From: Candidatus Binatia bacterium
GTDB lineage: Bacteria; Vulcanimicrobiota; Vulcanimicrobiia; Vulcanimicrobiales; Vulcanimicrobiaceae
Assembly (NCBI GenBank): GCA_035544215.1
Contig: DATKHY010000007.1
Coordinates: 1,178,001 to 1,242,000, forward strand
Length of the DNA stretch: 64,000 nucleotides
Direction: 5' to 3'
Each line of letters starts with the position of its first letter. Position 1 is the first letter of the stretch. The notes beneath the pieces were generated by a model, which worked only from the letters and a program-made list of their open reading frames with translations, did not search any database and had not been told where the DNA came from. Below are positions 47,494 to 57,192 of this stretch, in pieces. A program made the translations under genes and the position numbers.

Positions 47494-47820
47494 CTACGCC
47501 ACGTGTTTGCTGAGCATCGACGTCACGGTGTTCTCGGGTACGTAGCCGACGATACGATCGACCGGCTGACCGTCCTTGAAGAGAATCAAGCACGGGATTC
47601 CGGAGACTTGATACTGCCCCGCAAGGCTCGGATTCTCGTCGGTGTTCAGCTTGACGAACTTCGCCTTGCCGCTGTTGGCGGCTGCGACTTTCTCGACAAT
47701 CGGGCTCAACATGCGGCACGGCCCGCACCACGGAGCCCAAAAATCGACCAGCACCGGCTGCTGGCTCTTCAGAACCTCGGAGTCAAAGTTGGCTTGCGTG
47801 ACGTCGGGTAATGCGCTCAT
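47494..47820 (-). CDS. trxA: Thioredoxin
   Basis: 108 aa, normal length. The active site is WCGPC (Cys32, Cys35); VLVDFWAPWCGPCRMLSP and the cis-proline in VSGIPCLILFKDG are typical. An extra cysteine follows the cis-proline. It reduces cytoplasmic disulfides. It starts 16 bp after the gyrA stop and is followed closely by the small exported protein and selA. Confidence 0.93.
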   Translation of the reverse strand: MSALPDVTQANFDSEVLKSQQPVLVDFWAPWCGPCRMLSPIVEKVAAANSGKAKFVKLNTDENPSLAGQYQVSGIPCLILFKDGQPVDRIVGYVPENTVTSMLSKHVA

Positions 47821-47836
47821 AGCTCTTCAAACACTC

Positions 47837-50341
47837 CTATAACTCGGTTTGTTGCGGCTCGCCCGTGATCTCGGTGATCTGCTTGGCTTGTTTGCCGAGG
47901 TTGGTGATGGCGATGACCTCGTCGCCGCCGCCGAGCCGCTGGAGCCGGACACCCTTCGCGTCGCGGCCCGTCTTGCGAATGTCGCCGACCTTGAGGCGAA
48001 TAACCTGGTTGCCGGACGTGATCATCAGGATCTGATCGTCGGGAGCGACGAGAATCTGATCGAGTACCTGGCCGATGTCGTCGCGCTGGCGCGCGAAGGC
48101 CTTCACGCCCTTGCCGCCGCGCGAGGTATGGCGGTAGTCCGTGATCGGCGTGCGCTTGCCGAAGGCGAGCGACGTGACGAGCAGCACTTCACGGCGGTCC
48201 TCTTCGATCACGTCCATCGCGACGACGGTGTCGCCCTTATCGAGCGTCATCGCCTTGACGCCGCGCGCGACGCGTCCCATCGGACGGACGTCCTTCTCGT
48301 TGAAGTACACCGCCATGCCGCGCGTTGACCCGAGAATGATGTCCCGCGAGCCGTTCGAGAGATCCACCGCGAGCAGCTCGTCGCCCGGATCGAGGTTGAT
48401 CGCGATCAAGCCGTTGCGGCGCACGTTGGCGAACTGGTCGAGCTTAGTCTTCTTGATGACGCCGTTCTTGGTGACCATCACCAGATATTTCTCTCCCTCG
48501 AACTTGTCCACCGGGAACACCGCGCTGACCTGTTCGCCGGGCGGCAGCGTCAGCAGGTTCACCAGCGCCGTGCCGCGGGCTTGCCGCGTCGTGTCGGGAA
48601 TCTCGTAGCCGCGAAGCCGGTAGACGCGGCCCATGTTCGTGAAGAAGAGCACGTGGTCGTGCGTCTTCGTCACGAAGAAGTTGCGGACGACGTCCTCGCG
48701 CTTGAGATTGGAGATGCCGGTAACGCCGCGCCCGCCGCGACTCTGCGTGCGGAACGTGTCGACCGTCACGCGCTTGATGTAGCCCCCGACCGTGTAGGTT
48801 ACCACGACGTCGATGTTCGGAGTGATCTGCTCGATCGAAATCTCGTCTTCCGCCGGCTCGATGGTAGTGCGCCGCTCGTCGCCGAAGCGCTTCTTGACGT
48901 CGAGCGCCTCGCTCTTGACGATATTCGCGATCCGCCGCGGGCTACGCAGGATGTCCTGAAGTTCCGCGATCGTCTTGATCAGCTCCGCATATTCTTGCTC
49001 GATTTTCTGGCGCTCGAGGCCGACCAGCGTCCGCAGACGCATGTCGACGATCGCCTGCGCCTGCACGTCGCTGAGCTCGAAGCGCTTCGACAGCCGCTCT
49101 TTGGCCTCGTCGGTCGTCTGGCTGCCGCGGACTATCTCGATAACCTCGTCGATGTTGTCGAGCGCGATGCGGTAGCCCTCGAGTAAGTGCGCGCGCTCCT
49201 CGGCCTTACGCAGATCGTAGCGCGTACGCCGCGTAATGACGTCCTCGCGGTGCGCTATGAAATGCTCGAGCAGCTGCTTGAGCGAGAGCACCTGTGGCTC
49301 GATCGGTACCGAGCCGTCGGCGCGCGGTTTGCCCACGGGCACCAGCGCCAACATGTTGAAGCCGAACGTGGCCTGCAGCGGCGTGTGCTTGAAGAGCTGA
49401 TTGAGGACGATCTTGGGCGTCGCGCTGCGCTGCAGCTCGACGACCACGCGCATCCCCTTGCGGTTCGACTCGTCGTCCATGCGCGCGATTCCGGCGATGC
49501 GCTTCTCGGCGTAAGCCTCCGCGATGGCTTCGACGATGCGGCTCTTGTAGACCTGATACGGGATCTCCGTGATGAGGATCTTGTGTTTCCCGCGTTCCTC
49601 GATGATCTCGGCCTTGCCGCGGATCGTGATCGAGCCGCGCCCCGTCTTGTAGGCCTCGCGGATCGCCTCTTGGCCGAGGATCGTGCCGCCGGTCGGGAAG
49701 TCCGGCCCGGTAACGATGTTGCACAGGTCGTCGTCGGTCGTCTCAGGGTCGTCGACCAGCGCCGCGATCGCGTCCGCGATCTCACCGAGATTGTGCGGGG
49801 GAATGTTCGTGGCCATCCCCACCGCGATTCCGCTCGATCCGTTGACGAGCAGCTGCGGAAGCCGGCCCGGGAGCACGCTCGGCTCCACGCCCTGGTTGTC
49901 GAAATTTTGAACGAACGGAACCGTTTCTTTGTCGATGTCCGCCAATACGTCGAGCGCGGTGCGCGCCAAACGCGCCTCGGTGTAGCGGTAGGCTGCCGGC
50001 GGATCGGGGTCGATCGAGCCGAAGTTGCCGTGACCGTCGACCAGCGGGTAGCGCAGGGTGAAGTCTTGCGCCATGCGCACTAGCGCGTCGTAGACGGAGG
50101 TGTCGCCGTGGGGATGGTAGCTCTTGAGCACCTCGCCGATGACGCCGGCGCACTTACGATGCTGCTTGCTGGGATCGAGTCCCATCTCGCGCATCGCGTA
50201 GAGGATCCGCCGCTGCACGGGCTTGAGGCCGTCGCGGACGTCCGGAAGCGCGCGCGAGGCGATAACGGACATTGCGTACGAGAGGTAACTCTCCCGCATT
50301 TCGTCTTCGACGTTGACCTGTGCGACGATGTCGTTGTTCAA
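47837..50341 (-). CDS. gyrA: DNA gyrase subunit A
   Basis: 834 aa from a TTG at 50341. The breakage-reunion domain has [34 protein letters not shown], with the catalytic tyrosine in [10 protein letters not shown], and the quinolone region reads [15 protein letters not shown]. Serine at the classic position 83-equivalent is Thr here (GDTSVYD), a variant found in many wild-type gyrases. The C-terminal pinwheel has SRGGRGVTG as its GyrA-box-like element. It starts 18 bp from the divergent tsaE start. Confidence 0.95.
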   Translation of the reverse strand: MNNDIVAQVNVEDEMRESYLSYAMSVIASRALPDVRDGLKPVQRRILYAMREMGLDPSKQHRKCAGVIGEVLKSYHPHGDTSVYDALVRMAQDFTLRYPLVDGHGNFGSIDPDPPAAYRYTEARLARTALDVLADIDKETVPFVQNFDNQGVEPSVLPGRLPQLLVNGSSGIAVGMATNIPPHNLGEIADAIAALVDDPETTDDDLCNIVTGPDFPTGGTILGQEAIREAYKTGRGSITIRGKAEIIEERGKHKILITEIPYQVYKSRIVEAIAEAYAEKRIAGIARMDDESNRKGMRVVVELQRSATPKIVLNQLFKHTPLQATFGFNMLALVPVGKPRADGSVPIEPQVLSLKQLLEHFIAHREDVITRRTRYDLRKAEERAHLLEGYRIALDNIDEVIEIVRGSQTTDEAKERLSKRFELSDVQAQAIVDMRLRTLVGLERQKIEQEYAELIKTIAELQDILRSPRRIANIVKSEALDVKKRFGDERRTTIEPAEDEISIEQITPNIDVVVTYTVGGYIKRVTVDTFRTQSRGGRGVTGISNLKREDVVRNFFVTKTHDHVLFFTNMGRVYRLRGYEIPDTTRQARGTALVNLLTLPPGEQVSAVFPVDKFEGEKYLVMVTKNGVIKKTKLDQFANVRRNGLIAINLDPGDELLAVDLSNGSRDIILGSTRGMAVYFNEKDVRPMGRVARGVKAMTLDKGDTVVAMDVIEEDRREVLLVTSLAFGKRTPITDYRHTSRGGKGVKAFARQRDDIGQVLDQILVAPDDQILMITSGNQVIRLKVGDIRKTGRDAKGVRLQRLGGGDEVIAITNLGKQAKQITEITGEPQQTEL

Positions 50342-50359
50342 TACTTACCTATACCTATC

Positions 50360-50782
50360 ATGGACGACCGAGTAACCCTCGCGACCGAAGACGACTTCGA
50401 TGCATTCGCCGCCGCGTTTTCGCGGCGCTTGCATGCCGGCGACGTCGTTGCGCTGTCCGGACCGCTCGGCTCCGGAAAGACCGCCTTCGTCCGGGCCGTC
50501 GTGCGTTCGCTCCACGGCGCCGATCAAAGCTACAGTCCCACCTTCACGTTTTGGCACCACTACGACGGGAGTCCGCCGATCGATCACATCGACCTCTTCC
50601 GCATCGACGATCCGCGCGAATCCGCGGAGCTCGGCCTCGAGGAAGCGCTCGACGGCGGCTCGATTGTCCTGGTGGAGTGGTGGCGCAACGCGCCCGAGCT
50701 CGTCGCCGAGCGCCGGTACGAAATCGAAATAGAAGGCTCCGGTAACGAACCGCGCACAATTTCCATTCGACGACTGACGTGA
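50360..50782 (+). CDS. tsaE: tRNA threonylcarbamoyladenosine ATPase TsaE
   Basis: 140 aa from the ATG at 50360; an open frame upstream is antisense to gyrA. Walker A GPLGSGKT (34-41), SPTFTFWHHYDG and HIDLFRIDDP are the TsaE pattern, and LVEWWRN is the Walker-B-distal motif. It works with TsaB and TsaD in t6A tRNA modification. Its stop overlaps the tsaB start (GTGA). First gene of a plus-strand operon. Confidence 0.93.
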   Translation: MDDRVTLATEDDFDAFAAAFSRRLHAGDVVALSGPLGSGKTAFVRAVVRSLHGADQSYSPTFTFWHHYDGSPPIDHIDLFRIDDPRESAELGLEEALDGGSIVLVEWWRNAPELVAERRYEIEIEGSGNEPRTISIRRLT

Positions 50783-51420
50783 ACGTTCTTGCCCTGGACG
50801 GTGCGCTGGGAGCCTTCTCGGCCGCGATCGCACGCGACGGCCGAATCGCCGCCTCGCTCAGCGAGCCCGGCAACGTCGCGCTCGAGCGAGGTCTCGCCAT
50901 CGTTGAGGCCACGTTCGGAGAGGCGCGTTTGAAGCACGGCGACATCGATCGCCTGGCGGTCGGAATCGGACCCGGCCGCTTCACCGGCCTGCGCATCGCC
51001 GTCGCGTATGCCAAAGCGCTTGCGGCGGTCTGGGGCTGCCCGCTCGTACCGGTCCTGTCGTTCGACATCCTCGAGTACGGCAGCGGCTTCACGCGGGTCC
51101 TGTCCGTCGTCGAGGGACGCCCCGGCGTGATCTCCGCGCGCTATCGAGCAGCCGAAGAGTTGCGCCGTGCGTCGGGGCGGATTGCGGACGTGCTCGACGC
51201 GCTTCATCCTGAAGGGGAGGTGGACGTTGTGGGGGCGCCAGAGGACGTGCTCCACGCGCTCGCCGAACGCGCAATCATCGTGCGCTCCGTCGAACCGCTC
51301 GTGACGCCCGCCGCAGCGGCAGCCGCCCTGGCAGCCGGCGCGCGCTCGCCTGCGAAGAGCCTGCACGAGGTCCGCGCGGACTACGGCGAGCTGCCCGCCG
51401 TCACGAAGCCCCGCCGGTAG
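50779..51420 (+). CDS. tsaB: tRNA threonylcarbamoyladenosine scaffold TsaB
   Basis: 213 aa from a GTG that overlaps the tsaE stop. VLALDGALGAFSAAI, then IDRLAVGIGPGRFTGLRIAVAYAKALA is the TsaB/YeaZ signature in the ASKHA fold. TsaB forms the dimer that holds TsaD and TsaE during t6A formation. tsaD, often nearby, is not in the window. Confidence 0.92.
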   Translation: MNVLALDGALGAFSAAIARDGRIAASLSEPGNVALERGLAIVEATFGEARLKHGDIDRLAVGIGPGRFTGLRIAVAYAKALAAVWGCPLVPVLSFDILEYGSGFTRVLSVVEGRPGVISARYRAAEELRRASGRIADVLDALHPEGEVDVVGAPEDVLHALAERAIIVRSVEPLVTPAAAAAALAAGARSPAKSLHEVRADYGELPAVTKPRR

Positions 51421-51433
51421 CGCTTCATCCGGT

Positions 51434-51973
51434 ATGAAAATGGAGCTCGAGCGGCCGGCGGAACGGCCCGACCACTTCTCCGTTGCACCGATGGTCACGT
51501 CGGACATCGCGGCCGTGATGCGCATCGAGCGCGCCTCATTTTCAGCGGTGTGGCCGTCGGACGCGTTCTACAACGAGCTGAGCACGAATAAGCTCGCACA
51601 CTATTACGTCGGACGCTACCAGGACCGCGTCGTGGCGTACGGCGGCATTTGGGTAATTCTCGAAGATTCGCACGTCACGACGCTCGCCGTCGATCCCGAG
51701 TTTCGGGGGCGTCGCTTCGGCGAGGTGCTGCTGTTGCGGCTCATCGACGAGGCGATCGCACGCGGGGCGGCGTGGATGACGCTCGAGGTGCGCGAGAGCA
51801 ACGCGGTCGCGCAACGCCTGTATCGTAAGTACGGGTTTACGACGGTAACGATGCGGACGGGCTATTACAGCGACGACAACGAGAGCGCGCTGATCATGTG
51901 GGCCGGCAGTCTGAAGAGCGAGCTCTACTGCAATCGCTTGCGCGTCTTGCGAGAACGATTCCCGTCGCGGTGA
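51434..51973 (+). CDS. rimI: Ribosomal protein S18 alanine acetyltransferase RimI-like
   Basis: 179 aa GNAT enzyme. The acetyl-CoA loop is VDPEFRGRRFGEVLL, and MTLEVRESNAVAQRLYRKYGF is typical of RimI, as is its place after tsaB. It would acetylate the N-terminus of ribosomal protein S18. The C-terminus (LYCNRLRVLRERFPSR) is a little longer than in E. coli RimI. Its stop overlaps the yqeK start (GTGA). Confidence 0.88.
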   Translation: MKMELERPAERPDHFSVAPMVTSDIAAVMRIERASFSAVWPSDAFYNELSTNKLAHYYVGRYQDRVVAYGGIWVILEDSHVTTLAVDPEFRGRRFGEVLLLRLIDEAIARGAAWMTLEVRESNAVAQRLYRKYGFTTVTMRTGYYSDDNESALIMWAGSLKSELYCNRLRVLRERFPSR

Positions 51974-52593
51974 GCGCGCACGATCCCGCGTCGTTCGTGA
52001 ACTTGCTGCGGCGCGTTCGCGAACATCTGCGCCAGGACGACCGCTACGCGCACAGTGTCCGTGTCGCGCGCAGCGCCGGCACGCTCGCGCAGCGTCACGG
52101 CGTCGACGCGTCCAAGGCGCGCCTGGCGGGACTGCTGCACGACCTCGCGCGCCTCTACTCGGCCGCGCAGCTGCTCGACGAGTGCGAGAAGCGCGGCTTC
52201 TTCATCGACGACTTCGAGCGCGCTCACCCCGTGTTGCTGCACGCGCGCCTCGGTGCCGCGCTAGCTTGGGAGCAATTCGGGATAGACGACCCCGACGTGC
52301 TCTCCGCGATCGAAAAACATACGACGGCGGCCGGCGAGATGTCGCCGCTGGATTGCGTCGTCTATCTCGCCGATTCGCTGGAGCCGGCCCGCAAGTTCGC
52401 CGAGCGGCCGGTGCTGTGGCGAATCGCCCTGCTCGATCTCGAAGACGCCATGCGCGAGACGCTGGCGCTCGCCATTCGGCGTCACGAGCGCAAGGGGCTC
52501 GCGCCGGCGCCGCCGACGCTCGCCGCGGCTGCCCTCTTCGGTGCGGGGTCCAAACCCGGCGAACTTCCGGAGGTGCAGGCATCCGCGAGTTGA
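51970..52593 (+). CDS. yqeK: HD-domain diadenosine tetraphosphatase-like protein YqeK
   Basis: 207 aa from the GTG at 51970 that overlaps rimI; an extended frame upstream lies within rimI and is rejected. HD residues: His28 in YAHSVRVA, His57-Asp58 in GLLHDLAR, His75-type in HPVLLHARLGA and a later Asp in VVYLADSLEP. The family hydrolyses Ap4A symmetrically. It precedes rsfS, the usual yqeK-rsfS order. The last 30 residues (ERKGLAPAPPTLAAAAL) are low in complexity. Confidence 0.88.
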   Translation: MSAHDPASFVNLLRRVREHLRQDDRYAHSVRVARSAGTLAQRHGVDASKARLAGLLHDLARLYSAAQLLDECEKRGFFIDDFERAHPVLLHARLGAALAWEQFGIDDPDVLSAIEKHTTAAGEMSPLDCVVYLADSLEPARKFAERPVLWRIALLDLEDAMRETLALAIRRHERKGLAPAPPTLAAAALFGAGSKPGELPEVQASAS

Positions 52594-52922
52594 TCGAGGT
52601 CGTGCGCGAGAGCGCGCTCGACAAGAAGGGCGACGCGTTCACGGTGCTCGACGTGAGCGGCCGTACGATCCTGGCCGATACCTTCGCGATCGTCAGCGGC
52701 CGTTCCAAGATTCAGACGCGGGCCATCGCCGACGCCGTGATCGAGGCCGTGCGCCACGACGGCTTCGGGGTCGCCCGGGTCGAAGGATATGCGGATGGAT
52801 CCTGGATTCTCATCGACCTCGGCGACGTGATCGTGCACGTGTTTACACCGGAGCAACGCACGTTCTACAACCTTGAGCGGTTATGGGCTCCCGTGGTTGC
52901 CCGGCAGGCACAAACGTCGTGA
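52590..52922 (+). CDS. rsfS: Ribosomal silencing factor RsfS
   Basis: 110 aa from the TTG at 52590, which overlaps the yqeK stop (TTGA). The core DKKGDAFTVLDVSG, FAIVSGRSKIQTRAIADAV, GYADGSWILIDLGDVIVHVFTPEQRTFYNLERLW is complete RsfS. It binds ribosomal protein L14 and blocks subunit joining. An ATC at 52581 lies 7 nt after GGAGG (52569-52573) in the same frame and could be a rarer true start; the TTG is 16 nt away from that site. Confidence 0.92.
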   Translation: MIEVVRESALDKKGDAFTVLDVSGRTILADTFAIVSGRSKIQTRAIADAVIEAVRHDGFGVARVEGYADGSWILIDLGDVIVHVFTPEQRTFYNLERLWAPVVARQAQTS

Positions 52923-53074
52923 GGGGGCGCCGGCCGACGCTCCATACGCGCGCAGCCCGCGCGCGCCGCGACTTCTGGAAGCGCTTCGGCGTGTGGGTCT
53001 TCATCGTGTTCTTCGCGCTTAGCGTCGCGGGCGGCCTGATCATATTCATTTCGGGGAGGCCGGGCACGCGATGA
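52919..53074 (+). CDS. Small single-pass membrane protein
   Basis: 51 aa from the GTG at 52919, overlapping the rsfS stop. A basic N-terminal half (RGRRPTLHTRAARARRDFWKRF) precedes one hydrophobic helix (VWVFIVFFALSVAGGLIIFI), so the N-terminus should be cytoplasmic. Its stop overlaps the aminotransferase ATG (ATGA). No family is recognised. It may simply be an assembly or anchoring partner; reality is supported by the unbroken chain of overlaps. Confidence 0.55.
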   Translation: MRGRRPTLHTRAARARRDFWKRFGVWVFIVFFALSVAGGLIIFISGRPGTR

Positions 53075-54399
53075 AGCCCTCGACCCTGGTCGCCCGCGAC
53101 ATCGCGGCCATGCACGAGCGCTACGTCCTGACGCCGTGGGTGGCGCAGGCGGGTCGCAAGACGCCCGTCATCGTGCGCGGCGAAGGCTCGTACCTCTACG
53201 ACGAGGCGGGAAGGCGGTATTTGGACTTCTCCGCCGGGCTCGTCGCAGTCAACCTCGGCCACGCGCATCCCGCAATGGCGAAGGCGATCGCCGAACAGGC
53301 CCAGCGCGTTGCATACGTCGCGCCGAGCCTGGCCAACGATCGGCGGGCGGAGCTCGCCTGCGCGATCGTCGAGATCGCGCCGTGGGACGAGGGCGGACGC
53401 GTCTTTTTCACTGCCGGAGGCGGGGAGGCCAACGAGGACGCGATCAAGTTCGCGCGCGTTTTGACCGAGCGCCACAAGGTACTCACCGCGTACCGCTCGT
53501 TTCACGGCTCGGCGCCCGGCGCCGGAACGCTGACCGGCGAGAATCGTCGGTGGCCGAACGAGCCCGGACTCCCCGGCGTCGTGCGCTTCTTCGCGCCGTT
53601 TCCATACCGAAGTCCGTTTCACACGCGCGACGCGCGCGAAGAAACGCAACGCGCGATCGCGCATCTCGAGGCCATCGTCGACTACGAAGGCGGCGACCGC
53701 ATCGCGGCGCTCCTCATCGAGCCCGTCGTCGGCGCAAACGGCGTCATCGTGTATCCCGGCGACTATCTGGCGCGCGTTCGGGACTTGTGCGACCGCCACG
53801 GAATCCTGCTGATCTTCGACGAGGTCATGACCGGCTTCGGCCGCACGGGGGAGGCCTTCGCGGCGCAACGCTTTGGTGTGACGCCCGACATACTCACGTT
53901 CGCCAAGGGCGTCACGTCGGCGTACGTTCCGCTCGGGGGCGTTGCCGTGCGCGAGTCGCTCGCGCGCCACTTTGACTCGCATCCGCTGCCGAGCGGACAC
54001 ACGTTCAGCGGACATCCTCTGGCAATGGCGGCCGGGGTTGCCGCGCTGCACGCGTACCGCGACGAGCGGCTGTTCGAGCGGGCCCGCGAGATCGAGGGTT
54101 GGCTGCGCGAGCGCTTCGATCGGCTGGCGAGCCGTCACGCCGTCGTCGGCGAGGCCCGCGGCCTCGGCGCCTTCTTCGGCGTAGAGCTCGTCTCGGATCG
54201 CGAGACGCGCGCGCCGCTCGTCGCGTGGCAAGGAACGCAGTCGCTCGGCGCGTTCTTCAACGACCTGCTCGCGCACGGTCTGTACGTGTACGGCCGCTAC
54301 AACGTCGCGATCGTCTCGCCGCCGCTCACGGTTACGCCCGAGGAGCTGGACGAAGGGTTCGAGATCCTCGACGCGGCCCTGACGCGTCTGGAGAACTGA
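53071..54399 (+). CDS. Class III (omega-amino acid) aminotransferase
   Basis: 442 aa. PLP Lys279 lies in FAKGVTSAYVPLGG, with FDEVMTGFGRTG and GHTFSGHPLAMAAG. The TxG-SAYxPLG pattern is that of the beta-alanine/taurine:pyruvate or adenosylmethionine-like branch rather than GabT. It is coupled with mmsA (TGATG overlap), whose CoA-acylating product fits malonate- or methylmalonate-semialdehyde from beta-alanine or 3-aminoisobutyrate. The exact amine donor is not determined. It is the third class III aminotransferase in the window. Confidence 0.82.
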   Translation: MKPSTLVARDIAAMHERYVLTPWVAQAGRKTPVIVRGEGSYLYDEAGRRYLDFSAGLVAVNLGHAHPAMAKAIAEQAQRVAYVAPSLANDRRAELACAIVEIAPWDEGGRVFFTAGGGEANEDAIKFARVLTERHKVLTAYRSFHGSAPGAGTLTGENRRWPNEPGLPGVVRFFAPFPYRSPFHTRDAREETQRAIAHLEAIVDYEGGDRIAALLIEPVVGANGVIVYPGDYLARVRDLCDRHGILLIFDEVMTGFGRTGEAFAAQRFGVTPDILTFAKGVTSAYVPLGGVAVRESLARHFDSHPLPSGHTFSGHPLAMAAGVAALHAYRDERLFERAREIEGWLRERFDRLASRHAVVGEARGLGAFFGVELVSDRETRAPLVAWQGTQSLGAFFNDLLAHGLYVYGRYNVAIVSPPLTVTPEELDEGFEILDAALTRLEN

Positions 54400-55784
54400 T
54401 GCAGCTGCAGATTCACGACAAAGCGACGCGCCAGCTGCTCGGCGAGGTCAGCGTCGCTCGGCGCGCCGAGACCGATCGCGCCGTCGCGAGCGCGCGCGGC
54501 GCGTTCGAGACGTGGCGCGAGGTGCCGGTCGTCGAGCGCGCGCGTCTCTTCTTCCGTTACGCCGACGCGTTGGAGCGGCGGCGCGAAGACCTGGCGCTCT
54601 CCGTGTCGCGCGAGAACGGTAAGACGCTCGCCGATGCGCGCGCGGAGGTGCGACGCGGAATCGAGGCCGTCGAGTTCGCCTGCGGCATGCCGTCGTTGAT
54701 GATGGGCGACGCGCTGCCCGACGTCGCGCGCGGGATCGACTCGATCTCCGTGCGTCAACCGCTCGGCGTCTGCGTGGGGATCACGCCGTTCAACTTCCCC
54801 GCGATGATACCGCTGTGGATGTTCCCCATCGCGGTCGCCGCCGGGAACACGTTCGTCCTCAAGCCCTCGCCGCAGACGCCGCTCACGTCGGAGCTGCTGC
54901 ACGCGATCGCGCGCGAATGCGCGTTTCCGGACGGGGTGCTCGAGGTCGTGCACGGCGGCGCGGACACGTCGGAGGCGTTGATCGAGCATCCCGACGTGAC
55001 GGCCGTGTCGTTCGTCGGCTCGTCGAACGCCGCGCGGGCCGTGCAAGAGCGCGCCGTGCGCGCGCACAAACGCGTGCAGGCGCTGGGCGGGGCGAAGAAC
55101 TTCTTGATCGTCATGCCGGATGCCGCGAACGACGCGACGTGCGACGCCGTCATCGCCTCGGCGTTCGGCGGCGCGGGCCAGCGCTGTCTGGCGGGCTCGG
55201 TCGTCGTGGCCATCGGCGACGCCGGCGACGCGCTCGCGCCGCTGCTGGTAAAGGCGGCGGGCGCGCTGCGCCTCGGTCGCGGCGTGGACGAAAGCGTGCA
55301 GATGGGGCCGGTCGTCAGCGACGACGCGAGCGCGCGCGTGCGCGGGTACGTCGAGCGCGCGCGGCGCGACGGCGCGGTGGTGCTGCTCGAGGCGGGCGAA
55401 ACGCCGGAGAGCGGCTCGTTCGCGGCTCCGGTGATCTTCGACCGCGTCGACGCGGGCAGCGAGCTCGCGCGCGACGAGATCTTCGGGCCCGTCCTCGCGA
55501 TCGTGCGCGCCGGCTCGCTCGACGAGGCAATCGCCGTCGCCAACGCGTCGCGCTACGGCAACGCGTCGTCGATCTTCACGCGCGACGGAGGCGCGGCGCG
55601 AACCTTCGCGGTGCGCATCGAGGTCGGCATGGTCGGGATCAACGTCGGGATTGCCGCGCCAATGGCGTTCTTCCCGTTCGGCGGCGTCAAGGACTCGATC
55701 TTCGGCGACCTGCGCTGCCACGGAAAGGACGCCGTCGCGTTTTACACGCAACAGCGCGTCGTGATCAGCCGCTGGCCCGCCTGA
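54399..55784 (+). CDS. mmsA: CoA-acylating methylmalonate-semialdehyde dehydrogenase
   Basis: 461 aa from the ATG at 54399, which overlaps the aminotransferase stop; an earlier open frame is inside the aminotransferase. Catalytic Cys263 is in GAGQRCLAGSVVV. The usual catalytic glutamate is replaced in ALGGAKNF, which is diagnostic for the CoA-dependent MMSDH branch. ITPFNFPAMIPLWMFPIA also matches. It converts (methyl)malonate semialdehyde to propionyl- or acetyl-CoA with CO2 release. Its 3' end overlaps the convergent permease by 20 bp. Confidence 0.9.
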   Translation: MQLQIHDKATRQLLGEVSVARRAETDRAVASARGAFETWREVPVVERARLFFRYADALERRREDLALSVSRENGKTLADARAEVRRGIEAVEFACGMPSLMMGDALPDVARGIDSISVRQPLGVCVGITPFNFPAMIPLWMFPIAVAAGNTFVLKPSPQTPLTSELLHAIARECAFPDGVLEVVHGGADTSEALIEHPDVTAVSFVGSSNAARAVQERAVRAHKRVQALGGAKNFLIVMPDAANDATCDAVIASAFGGAGQRCLAGSVVVAIGDAGDALAPLLVKAAGALRLGRGVDESVQMGPVVSDDASARVRGYVERARRDGAVVLLEAGETPESGSFAAPVIFDRVDAGSELARDEIFGPVLAIVRAGSLDEAIAVANASRYGNASSIFTRDGGAARTFAVRIEVGMVGINVGIAAPMAFFPFGGVKDSIFGDLRCHGKDAVAFYTQQRVVISRWPA

Positions 55785-57111
55785 GCCGAAACCAGATCCA
55801 GCCCGCAGCCAAGAACGCCAGGAAGTAGTAGACGAACCAGTGCTGCGGCGGCGCCGGGATCGTCGAGAAGAACCACACCGTCGAGAGAATCAACAAGACG
55901 AGCGCGATCCCGGAGATCGCGACGTCGACGACGCGCATCTCGCCAAGCTGCTTCGTATATACGAGCGCCGCGATGGCGATCAGGATGTAGATCAGGATGA
56001 ACCCGAACGTGCTGAGCGTTCCGCAGTTATTGAAGACGTCGATGGGTGCGACGCGCAGCGCCAGGGCGACCACCGCCACGACGAGCGTGAGCGCCGTAAC
56101 GACGGTCACCGCGACGTTCGGCGTGTCGTGCCGCGGCTCGATCCGGGCAAATGCCGCCGGCAGCAGTCCTGCCCTGGCCATGGCGTAGGCGATTCGGCCC
56201 GCCGTCGTGATGCATGCGAGACACACGGAAAACGCGCTGAACAGCGCCCCGACGGTGATCGGCAGCCTCAACTCGCCGATGCCGTACGCGTTGACGAGCG
56301 TTCCGAGGGGAAACGTCTGCTGGTCCAGCGGCTTACCGGCATGCGCCAGCCCGACGATCTCCGCATAGGTTGCGATTACGAAAAATGCGCTGGCGAACAG
56401 CACGCTGCCGATCACGGCTTGCGGAATCGTCACCAGCGAACGCTTCGCCTCCGCTCCGAATGCGGTCGCGCTCTCGAAGCCGACGAAGCTGAACACCGCA
56501 AACGCGATAGCGAGGCCGATGCCGCCCGGAAAGGCGTGCACGAGGTGCAGTTGATTGCGGTCGAGCGACGGTCCGTGGTCGTGCAGCACGATCCCGACGA
56601 CGAGGCAGATGATGCTCACGGAAACGACTTCCAGGACGAGCATAACGATCGCCGAGATCTGCACTCCCCGGTACGCTGCCTGCCACGCGATCACCGCGAG
56701 AACCGCGACGATCGCGATGGCCGGAAGACGGAGTCCCGTGCCTTGCGCCAACAGCTCGACGAAAAGCGCCATCGCGCCGAGTACGGCCGTGGCGACGAAG
56801 CCGTACGCCCACAGCAGCGTCCATCCGGCAATGGCGCCGACCGTATGGCCGAGATGATCCGCGACGTAGCCGTACATCGACCCCGCGGCGCTCGAGCGGC
56901 TCGCGAACTGGTTAATGCAGAGCGCGACGAATACGAGCATCGTCCCACCGAAGACGTAAGCCAGCCACGTCCCGTTTCCGGCCAACGCGTACATGTACGG
57001 CGCAATCAGAATCGGGGTCATGCTCGGACCGATCAAGGCGATCGACGTGGCCAGGACCTCGAGAAAGGTCAGCGAGCCTTCACGAAGGGAGGCGGGCGCC
57101 GTTCGGCTCAT
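55765..57111 (-). CDS. APC family amino-acid permease
   Basis: 448 aa, about 12 membrane helices throughout. The APC superfamily feature IGPSMTPILIAPYMYALAGNG lies in helix 1, and FVGFESATAFGAEAKRSLVTIPQAVIGSV in helix 6 is the typical substrate-region motif. It faces the beta-alanine-type aminotransferase/mmsA pair, so an omega-amino acid such as beta-alanine or GABA is a fair guess. It is not recognisably GadC. The start is ATG at 57111, 81 bp from the divergent TPM gene. Confidence 0.85.
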   Translation of the reverse strand: MSRTAPASLREGSLTFLEVLATSIALIGPSMTPILIAPYMYALAGNGTWLAYVFGGTMLVFVALCINQFASRSSAAGSMYGYVADHLGHTVGAIAGWTLLWAYGFVATAVLGAMALFVELLAQGTGLRLPAIAIVAVLAVIAWQAAYRGVQISAIVMLVLEVVSVSIICLVVGIVLHDHGPSLDRNQLHLVHAFPGGIGLAIAFAVFSFVGFESATAFGAEAKRSLVTIPQAVIGSVLFASAFFVIATYAEIVGLAHAGKPLDQQTFPLGTLVNAYGIGELRLPITVGALFSAFSVCLACITTAGRIAYAMARAGLLPAAFARIEPRHDTPNVAVTVVTALTLVVAVVALALRVAPIDVFNNCGTLSTFGFILIYILIAIAALVYTKQLGEMRVVDVAISGIALVLLILSTVWFFSTIPAPPQHWFVYYFLAFLAAGWIWFRLRRASG

Positions 57112-57192
57112 CAGCGACCTTGTGAGCCGACCGGCCGGGCAGTTCCCGCACGAGCGCGAAACTTCGACCCGAGCGCAGGGGTAGGACCCCGC

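Noticed and set aside
55840-57190. Long upstream extension of the TPM gene frame
   Set aside because: Charged low-complexity sequence antisense to the permease; the signal peptide starts at 57193.
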